Source of the DNA: CAZFZT01 sp964523675
GTDB lineage: Bacteria > Planctomycetota > Phycisphaerae > Phycisphaerales > SM1A02
Assembly (NCBI GenBank): GCA_964523675.1
Contig: CAZFZT010000069.1
Span: 1-19,037 of the forward strand
Direction of reading: 5' to 3'
Length of the DNA: 19,037 nt
The position numbers and the translations under genes were made by a program. The notes beneath the pieces are model-generated. The model made no database searches and had not been told where the DNA came from. It saw nothing but the letters and a program-made list of their open reading frames with translations. Below, one piece after another: positions 12,101-18,177 of the stretch. How positions within the stretch are numbered: the first letter of the stretch is position 1; each line of letters opens with the position of its first letter.

Positions 12101-13735
12101 TCAATCCGGGTAGCCGAGTTCGGCGCGGAGGGTGCTGGCGGGAATGCCGAGCTGCGCTTTGGCGAGCGCATCGGCGATGCGGCGGGATTCATCGGTGGCG
12201 ATTGGGTCCGGCCAGACGATGTCAATCGCGCGCTCGTGCGGCTTCGTTGGAAAGAGGCCGTACACATCCAGCGCGTGCAGGATCAACTGGCACAACTGCG
12301 CGATGCCCTGGCCGTAGGTCACGCGCTTGCGCTTGGTCTTGGCGATGGTGCCCATGAGCGAGATGCGCAGTGCGTTTTCACTCGTGAGGTTGCCGACGCG
12401 GGCCTTGATGTGCCCTGCCGCCGCGGGTGTGACGCCAGACGCCTTGTCGAGCGCTTCGCGCAACTCTTCGATGTGCTGCTTCTCGCTCGGTGAATCCGCG
12501 TCGCCGCCGAAGGGTTCGATGGAGGCCTCGGTGTTGTCGGTGGCCCACATCTGACCCGGGCCGATCGGGTTCTCCGCGAAGTTCTCGATGCCTTTGGCCA
12601 GCCACATGCGAAACGACTGCATCGTCACGCGATTGGCGCGGTCGCACAGCCGCGTGTTGAGTTCATCCTGCAGCGGAATGAGCGGCTCAACGTCGGAGAG
12701 GCCGTGATACACCAGCGGCTGGGAAAGATTCTGGATATGGACGACGGGGATGCGGCCGAAACGATTGATGGTTTCATCGACCAGTTCACCATCGACGTAG
12801 CGCTGGCAGCGGGTTGATGAGATGATCTGTGTGAGGGTGACGGAGGCGCGCTGGCCTGATGACGTGTGCCAGGCGGCAAGGCCGCTTCTCATGCTGCGCC
12901 AGAGACGCTCCAGCCAGCTACCTCGTTCCACATCGTGAATGAGCTGCTGATAGTGAACGATGTACGCATCGAGCGCGCGGTAGTCGTGTTGGTTGAGCAG
13001 TGGAATCGCCCGGGGCGCCTCGATCGTCTCAATCGTGATGGAAGACCCGATTCGCGCGATCAGGTCGTCGAGAACGGGTTCAGACGGGGCGTCCCCGGGC
13101 GAAGTCAGCGATGTCAATACCGCAGCGGAGGATTCTGCAGCGGCCGGATCGGCGATGAGTGGGCCATTGCCGGATGCGTCCTCATTTCGGGCTTTGGCTA
13201 AAAACCCGAATGGGTTGCCGGTCGTACCGGCGTTGGGCGATGGTTTGAGCGCCGACAGTCGATCGCACGTGAGCATGAAATCGACGGAGCCGTACACCGC
13301 GCCGAGGAGCGCGGCGTCCTGCCACAGCGCGGTGCCGCCGTTTGCGGTGAAGACGGCTTCAAGAATGTTCTGAATCTGCTGCGCTTTCGCTGCATCGCGC
13401 GCCTGGCTCACGATGCGCGGCGAATCGGGAAACATGAAATCAACAAGCGTGTGAATGCGCCAGGCAATGTCGTTCTCGATGACAAGTTCACGTGAGAAGC
13501 GCTCGTCCTGACGCGGCTGCTCCTCATCTTCACGCAAACGCGAGGGAAGCCCGGCGGCCTGTGATGGCGGGCCGCTCGATCCGCCTTCCGAAGTCGGATC
13601 AGCCAGCGCGTTACGGTAGTAGTTCCACAAACGCGCCAAGCGAGGCAGCGTCAGTGATTCATGCTCGGCGATCAGCGCTTCAAGAAGCGGTTCGTCAAGT
13701 GGAACATCAGCGAATGGCGTGAGTTGATAGGGCAC
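12101..13735 (-). CDS. Phage portal protein (SPP1 gp6-like)
   Basis: A 544-residue portal protein, the dodecameric ring at the capsid vertex through which DNA enters. Features fitting the SPP1-type family are LTLPRLARLWNYYRN at residues 28-42, the IAWRIHTLVDFMFPDSPRI core (90-108), VYGSVDFML (148-155), the INRFGRIPVVHIQN segment (323-336), SDVEPLIPLQDELNTRLCDR (347-366), and a long stem/crown helix region with GVTPAAAGHIKARVGNLTSENALRISL (434-460). I chose GTG 13735 because GAGGAG lies seven bases upstream and the domain begins there; the frame is open to ATG 13846, but that extension looks non-coding. Residues about 50-62 and 172-192 are loop-like inserts encoded by palindromic DNA. No terminase gene adjoins it: the next gene upstream is a divergent amidohydrolase. 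Confidence 0.85.
   Translation of the reverse strand: MPYQLTPFADVPLDEPLLEALIAEHESLTLPRLARLWNYYRNALADPTSEGGSSGPPSQAAGLPSRLREDEEQPRQDERFSRELVIENDIAWRIHTLVDFMFPDSPRIVSQARDAAKAQQIQNILEAVFTANGGTALWQDAALLGAVYGSVDFMLTCDRLSALKPSPNAGTTGNPFGFLAKARNEDASGNGPLIADPAAAESSAAVLTSLTSPGDAPSEPVLDDLIARIGSSITIETIEAPRAIPLLNQHDYRALDAYIVHYQQLIHDVERGSWLERLWRSMRSGLAAWHTSSGQRASVTLTQIISSTRCQRYVDGELVDETINRFGRIPVVHIQNLSQPLVYHGLSDVEPLIPLQDELNTRLCDRANRVTMQSFRMWLAKGIENFAENPIGPGQMWATDNTEASIEPFGGDADSPSEKQHIEELREALDKASGVTPAAAGHIKARVGNLTSENALRISLMGTIAKTKRKRVTYGQGIAQLCQLILHALDVYGLFPTKPHERAIDIVWPDPIATDESRRIADALAKAQLGIPASTLRAELGYPD
13184..13211. other. Palindromic insert within the portal gene
   Basis: TTCGGG (13186-13191) pairs with CCCGAA (13205-13210), with an inner TTT/AAA stem, inside the portal reading frame. 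It encodes residues 175-184 (PFGFLAKARN), between a phage-like core and a low-complexity Ala/Ser/Pro stretch. It looks like a small repeat element inserted in frame; whether it is dispersed elsewhere in the genome is not known. Confidence 0.45.
13554..13575. other. Second palindromic segment within the portal gene
   Basis: GCGGCC (13554-13559) pairs with GGCCGC (13570-13575) around a 10-base loop. It encodes part of a Gly/Ser/Pro-rich linker (GGSSGPPSQAAG, residues 51-62) that interrupts the conserved N-terminal region of the portal. Origin as a repeat is inferred from composition only. Confidence 0.3.
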
Positions 13736-13984
13736 GGCAGACTCCTCGAGTGGTCGATTGCGGCAAAGTTGCTCTCCATCCATTGAGACGAAAGGAAAGC
13801 GATGCGCGCGCGTCGGATCGACGACCGAGGCCGCGAGCGTGCCCATTGGGTGTCAGGCGTCGTTTCTTGAACTCCCAAATCCCCGGCTTCGTGTCGACTC
13901 ATGCGATGCAAACGGCGCGCACGAGCACGGAAGCAACGGCACGACACGGCATGGGGGGCGATCAACCACCGGCGGTGATTCCGG

Positions 13985-14015
13985 TAGAATCGCGGCTGAT
14001 CTTGATATGAGAGGA
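13985..14015 (+). promoter_or_regulatory. Candidate -10 box and ribosome site for the amidohydrolase operon
   Basis: TAGAAT at 13985-13990 could be a -10, and GAGAGGA at 14009-14015 is a good ribosome site seven bases before ATG 14023. No -35 stands out. The rest of the 287-base divergent gap (13736-14022) holds the portal ribosome site and nothing else I can identify. Confidence 0.4.
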
Positions 14016-14022
14016 TTCCAAC

Positions 14023-17000
14023 ATGCGCAGTACGCTCACCGCCTTTGTTGCCTGCACCTTCGCCCTCACAACGGCCGCGCTCGCTCAGCAGGGGCCGGTC
14101 AACGGCATGAGGCCCGCCGACCTTCGCACCCATGCCATCACCAATGCGACGGTCATTCCTTCGCCAGGTGAGAAGATCGAGGATGCCACCCTTCTCATTC
14201 GCAATGGCGTGATCGTTGCGGTTGGACCAGCAGGCGACGTAATCGTGCCGGCCGGCGCGTGGGTCTGGCCGGGCGATGGGTTGACGGTCTATCCGGGCTT
14301 GATCGAATCAGCACTGCTGCTCTCGCCGGGTGATCGCGCCACATCGGCCGGCGCGCACTGGAATCCGCAGATCACACCGGAAGTTGACATGAACGCGCAG
14401 CCGGCCCCGAGCAGCAGCGTGCGAAGCGACCTGCGCTCGCTCGGCTTCACCACCGCGGCCGTCTTTCCATCAAGCGGCATCCTGCGCGGCAGCGGCAACG
14501 TCATCGCGCTCGCCGAGCAGGATGAACATGTGCTCGCCTATCGCGAGCATTCTTTCATGGGCGCGGGATTCGATCGCAGCCGCCGCGGCTCGGGGATCAG
14601 TTACCCCGGCTCGCTCATGGGCGCGATCGCGCTCTTCCGCCAGACAATGCTCGATGCGCAGTGGCACGAACAGTGCCGGCAGATGTATGCAGAGAATCCG
14701 GCAGGTCTGGAGCCGCCGATGCGGGCCGATGCGCTGGCTGCGCTGGCGGACGTCATATCAGGGCGGCAGCGCGTGTTCCTCGATGTAACAGATGAGCAGA
14801 ACGCGCTGCGAGCTGCGCGGCTGGCGGATGAGTTCGATCTTGACCTGGTGCTGTTGGGCAGCGGCTTCGAGTTTCGGCGGCTGCGCGAAATCGCAGCGCT
14901 CAAGATGACCATCGTCGTTCCGGTCAATTACCCGGAGCGGCCGAACGTGAACACCCTCGCCTCAGCCGAGAACACGTCGCTGCGCGACATGATGAGCTGG
15001 GAGCAGGCCCCCACAAATGCGAGGCGGCTGGTGAATGAAGGCGTCGAAGTCGCGCTCACAACGCATCGCCTCCGCCGCAGGAATGAATTCTTCGCCAACG
15101 TGCGCAGCGCGATTGAAAACGGCCTTACGGAAGATCAGGCCCTTGCCGCGCTGACGACCGCGCCGGCGAAACTGCTGGGGATCGATTCAGTCGTCGGCAC
15201 CATTGAGCCGGGCAAAGCGGCGAACCTCGTCGTCGTCAAGGGCGGCCTGTTTGACAAGGACGCGAAGATTCGCGATGTGTGGGTCAACGGCCGGCGTCAT
15301 GAAATCAGCGCGGAACCCGACATCACCCTCGTCGGCAAAGGCATCCTTCACATCACGCCAACCCCCTCACTTAGTCCCCCGCCAGCGACGGGGCGCGCTC
15401 CGGAGCCACAAGAGTTCACCATCGAGTTCGACACCACCAAGCGCAGCATCGCGCTTGTGCTTGATGAAAAGAAGAAACATCGCGCGAAGAACGTCACGGT
15501 CCAGCGCGACCACGTGTCCTTCATCATCGACGCAAGCGCCCTCAGCGAGCCGTCGCGTCCTCGCGACGGTCAAGCCGGCTACGCGCGCTTCGGCGGCGTG
15601 ATTACCGGCGACTCCGTGGCCGGCTCGGGCGTGATGCCCGGCGGCTCCGAGTTCACCTTCACCATCGTGCCGACCGAACTCACCGAAGCGGTGGATGAAG
15701 ACGCTGAGGATGAATCAACAGAGAATGCGGATGAAGATGACTCGCCGGGAGGCGAAGGCGTCGAGGGTGTGTGGCATGTGCTCTCCGAAGCTGAAGGAAT
15801 TGATGAACCGATCTCGGTCACTGTCACGATCACGCGCGAAGAGGACGGCTCGCTCAGCGGCACATCAAGCGCGATGGGCACCGACCTGCCGATCAGCAAC
15901 ATCCAACACGACCCCGCCACGGGCGAGATTGAGTACCACGTCGATACGCCGGCCGGCCGCTCGCGCATCACCGGCACGATCGAAGGCGATCGCTTCAGCG
16001 GAACCTACGTCATACTTGTCGGTGGCGAAGAAATGGCAGCGGGCGAATTCTCCGGCTCGCGCGCAGGTGCAGGTGAAGCCGTGGCGACGAAGGACGAGCC
16101 GAAACTGGCTCCCCCGCCGGAGGAGCTTGTGTACCCGCTCGGTGCGTTTGGCTTGGCGCAGCCGCCGCAGCAGGAAGATGTACTGATCCGCGGCGCCACG
16201 ATCTGGACGAGCGGGCCTGATGGCATCATTCCGCAGGGCGACTTGTACATCAAGAATGGCCGCATCGAGTATGTCGGCGCGACCACCAATTGGGCGTTCG
16301 GGCCCGGTGATGAGCCGCGCATCATCAACGTACGCGGCAAGCACATCACGCCCGGCATGATCGACGCCCACTCGCACACCGGCATCGAAAGCGGCATCAA
16401 CGAGTTCTCGCACGTCAACACCGCGGAGGTGCGCATCGGCGATGTCATCGATCCTGATGACATCAACTGGTATCGCCAACTCGCAGGCGGTCTCACCGCA
16501 GCGAATCAACTCCACGGCTCGGCCAATCCCATCGGCGGGCAGAACTCGATCGTGAAACTCAAATGGGGCGCGGCCGCGGGAGCCGATGCCATGCGCGTGC
16601 CCGACGCCCGGCCGGGCATCAAGTTCGCACTCGGTGAGAACGTCGTGCGATCACAGTCGCGCTACCCGAACACGCGCATGGGCGTCGAAACCATCTTCCG
16701 CGACGCCTTTACGACGGCACGCGAGTACGATGCAAAGAGGAAACGTCGAAACGTCGAAACGTCGAAACATCGACAGATGGATGGAGGCGATGACGCTGGT
16801 CGAATTGCACTCTCTACCGTATCTGATGCAGGGAATGTCGGTGCCGCGCCCGCCGCGGAGCGTTTCGACGTTTACCCAGTCCGTCCCGACCTGCAACTCG
16901 ATGCGCTTGTCGAAATTCTCAACGATGAGCGCGACATTCACTGCCACTCCTATCGCCAGGATGAGATTCTCGCATTGATGCGCGTGGCTGAGGACATCGG

Positions 17001-17724
17001 CTTCCGCGTCGATACCTTCCAGCACATTCTCGAGGGTTACAAAGTGGCGGATGTCATGAAGCAGCATGGCGCGAACGCCAGCGCGTTCAGCGACTGGTGG
17101 GCCTACAAGGTCGAGGTGATGGATGCGATCCCATACGCCGGCGCGATCATGCATGATGTCGGCGTCAACGTGTCGTTCAACAGCGACTCCTCCGAACTCG
17201 CTCGGCGCATGAACACCGAGGCGGCCAAGGCCGTGCGCTATGGCAACGTGCCCCCGGCCGAGGCGCTCGAGTTCGTCACGATCAACCCTGCGATCCAACT
17301 GGGCATCGATCACCGCACCGGCTCCCTCGAGAAGGGCAAGGATGCGGACTTCGTCATCTGGTCCGGCGACCCGCTCTCGACCTACAGCCGCGCTGAGCAG
17401 ACATGGATTGAAGGCGCGATGTATTTCAGCATTGAAAGAGACCGCGAACTGCGCGAGCAGGTGCAGAGCGAGCGGCAGCGGCTGATACAGAAGATTCTCG
17501 CGCAGGCGCATGGAGATGTGAGCAATCAGAAGAATGCCGAGCGCGAAACCGCAAGCGAGGAAGGCAGCGGCGAAGGCAGACGCGGTCGCCGGCCGCGCCT
17601 GATGCAGACGCTCATGGATCAGCACATCCGCACGCTCGAAAACATGGCTCGCATGGGCATCAACCCGGATGAAATCCGCCCCGGCGACTGCGGCTGCAAC
17701 GACTGGTGGTATGGAATCAGGTGA
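14023..17724 (+). CDS. Exported two-module amidohydrolase (imidazolonepropionase-like)
   Basis: A 1233-residue protein with a signal peptide (residues 1-22, cleavage after ALA). Module 1 (about 30-445) has the amidohydrolase edges (ITNATVIPSPGEKIEDATLLIRNG at 38-61, and GTIEPGKAANLVVVKGG), but GLTVYPGLIESALLL stands where PGLIDxHxH is expected and TTH replaces the usual aspartate site, so it has probably lost metal catalysis. Residues 445-690 are a beta-rich linker with a very acidic stretch near 556-575. Module 2 (about 720-1160) is complete: DAHSH with H783/H785, HCHSYR with H973/H975, QH at H1001, and NSDSSE with D1055. It should be a periplasmic hydrolase of cyclic amide or peptide-like substrates; substrate unknown. 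An octamer repeat array lies in frame at residues 907-917, and another begins on the last base of the stop codon. It heads a probable operon with the next two genes. Confidence 0.88.
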   Translation: MRSTLTAFVACTFALTTAALAQQGPVNGMRPADLRTHAITNATVIPSPGEKIEDATLLIRNGVIVAVGPAGDVIVPAGAWVWPGDGLTVYPGLIESALLLSPGDRATSAGAHWNPQITPEVDMNAQPAPSSSVRSDLRSLGFTTAAVFPSSGILRGSGNVIALAEQDEHVLAYREHSFMGAGFDRSRRGSGISYPGSLMGAIALFRQTMLDAQWHEQCRQMYAENPAGLEPPMRADALAALADVISGRQRVFLDVTDEQNALRAARLADEFDLDLVLLGSGFEFRRLREIAALKMTIVVPVNYPERPNVNTLASAENTSLRDMMSWEQAPTNARRLVNEGVEVALTTHRLRRRNEFFANVRSAIENGLTEDQALAALTTAPAKLLGIDSVVGTIEPGKAANLVVVKGGLFDKDAKIRDVWVNGRRHEISAEPDITLVGKGILHITPTPSLSPPPATGRAPEPQEFTIEFDTTKRSIALVLDEKKKHRAKNVTVQRDHVSFIIDASALSEPSRPRDGQAGYARFGGVITGDSVAGSGVMPGGSEFTFTIVPTELTEAVDEDAEDESTENADEDDSPGGEGVEGVWHVLSEAEGIDEPISVTVTITREEDGSLSGTSSAMGTDLPISNIQHDPATGEIEYHVDTPAGRSRITGTIEGDRFSGTYVILVGGEEMAAGEFSGSRAGAGEAVATKDEPKLAPPPEELVYPLGAFGLAQPPQQEDVLIRGATIWTSGPDGIIPQGDLYIKNGRIEYVGATTNWAFGPGDEPRIINVRGKHITPGMIDAHSHTGIESGINEFSHVNTAEVRIGDVIDPDDINWYRQLAGGLTAANQLHGSANPIGGQNSIVKLKWGAAAGADAMRVPDARPGIKFALGENVVRSQSRYPNTRMGVETIFRDAFTTAREYDAKRKRRNVETSKHRQMDGGDDAGRIALSTVSDAGNVGAAPAAERFDVYPVRPDLQLDALVEILNDERDIHCHSYRQDEILALMRVAEDIGFRVDTFQHILEGYKVADVMKQHGANASAFSDWWAYKVEVMDAIPYAGAIMHDVGVNVSFNSDSSELARRMNTEAAKAVRYGNVPPAEALEFVTINPAIQLGIDHRTGSLEKGKDADFVIWSGDPLSTYSRAEQTWIEGAMYFSIERDRELREQVQSERQRLIQKILAQAHGDVSNQKNAERETASEEGSGEGRRGRRPRLMQTLMDQHIRTLENMARMGINPDEIRPGDCGCNDWWYGIR
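15550..15569. other. Perfect hairpin in the amidohydrolase linker
   Basis: CCGTCGCG (15550-15557), a TCCT loop and CGCGACGG (15562-15569) form a perfect 8-bp stem in frame, encoding SRPRD-type residues about 510-516. A weaker stem (CCCCG at 15377-15381 with CGGGG at 15389-15393) lies in the Pro-rich stretch just upstream. Both fall in the variable linker between the two modules, as expected for tolerated insertions. Confidence 0.4.
16741..16772 (+). repeat. Octamer array AAACGTCG x4, in frame inside the amidohydrolase
   Basis: Three perfect AAACGTCG units and one AAACATCG. It is read in frame as KRRNVETSKHR, inside a 40-residue polar segment (about 900-945) that separates module-2 elements and has no counterpart in the expected fold. 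Same family as 17724-17747 and, inverted, 18212-18243. Confidence 0.9.
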
Positions 17725-17747
17725 AACGTCGAAACGTCGAAACGTCG
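17724..17747 (+). repeat. Octamer array AAACGTCG x3 starting at the amidohydrolase stop codon
   Basis: Three perfect units, then a broken one (AAATTCG). The first base of the array is the last base of the TGA stop (17722-17724). The array forms the upstream border of the four-helix-bundle gene. Confidence 0.9.
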
Positions 17748-17765
17748 AAATTCGAAAGGTTGGCG

Positions 17766-18161
17766 ATGAGGAAGAGTGAAGTAAAGCCGCTGGATCGGGG
17801 AGGTCGTTTTCAGGGCGACCTGCCTGACCGTACGTTCGCCTTTGCTTCGCTCATTCTTGAACTCGTAGATGCGATGCCTTCCCGCCAGATCGCTTGGACA
17901 TTGAGCAAGCAACTTGCTCGCAGCGGAACGTCCGTAGGCGCGAATGTCCATGAAGCGGAGCACGCGCTGACAACGGCAGAGTTCATCCAACGCTGCAGCA
18001 TTGCGCGGAAAGAAGCATCAGAAACGCTGTACTGGCTGCGCCTGTGCCAGCGACATGAGTTGCTTCATGAAACGGATGCGCATGCCGCGATCCAAGAGGC
18101 AGATGAATTGGTCCGCATACTGCTCACGATTGTCAAGAACAGTCAGGCCTCAAAGGCCTGA
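17766..18161 (+). CDS. Four-helix-bundle protein, S23/TIGR02436 family
   Basis: A 131-residue protein of the 23S-rRNA-intervening-sequence family (PF05635, TIGR02436), related in fold to the Avd protein of diversity-generating retroelements. The diagnostic segment LARSGTSVGANVHEAEHA is followed by FIQRCSIARKEASETLYWLRL, both highly characteristic. Helix-rich throughout; basic residues suggest nucleic-acid binding as in Avd, and no enzymatic site is expected. ATG 17766 follows AAAGG. The frame is also open upstream through the octamer array to GTG 17721, which would overlap the amidohydrolase stop as GTGA and add KRRNVETSKFERLA; either start is possible. It sits between two amidohydrolase genes and between two opposed octamer arrays. 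Its cellular role is unknown. Confidence 0.88.
   Translation: MRKSEVKPLDRGGRFQGDLPDRTFAFASLILELVDAMPSRQIAWTLSKQLARSGTSVGANVHEAEHALTTAEFIQRCSIARKEASETLYWLRLCQRHELLHETDAHAAIQEADELVRILLTIVKNSQASKA
18144..18160. other. Hairpin at the end of the four-helix-bundle gene
   Basis: CAGGCCT (18144-18150), loop CAA, and AGGCCTG (18154-18160) form a perfect 7-bp stem covering the last codons and part of the stop. No T-run follows, so it is not a standard terminator; it might limit read-through or protect the 3' end of the mRNA. Confidence 0.4.
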
Positions 18162-18177
18162 AGAAAAGAGAATGCAC

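Noticed and set aside
13736..13846. N-terminal extension of the portal protein to ATG 13846
   Set aside because: GTG 13735 has a strong GAGGAG site and begins the conserved region; the extension shows no conserved character.
17766..18161. Diversity-generating retroelement, because the four-helix-bundle protein resembles Avd
   Set aside because: No reverse transcriptase, template repeat or C-type-lectin variable gene is in the window, and the sequence is closer to the S23/TIGR02436 family.
17706..18161. 23S rRNA intervening sequence carrying the S23 gene
   Set aside because: No rRNA sequence flanks the gene; both neighbours are amidohydrolase coding sequences.
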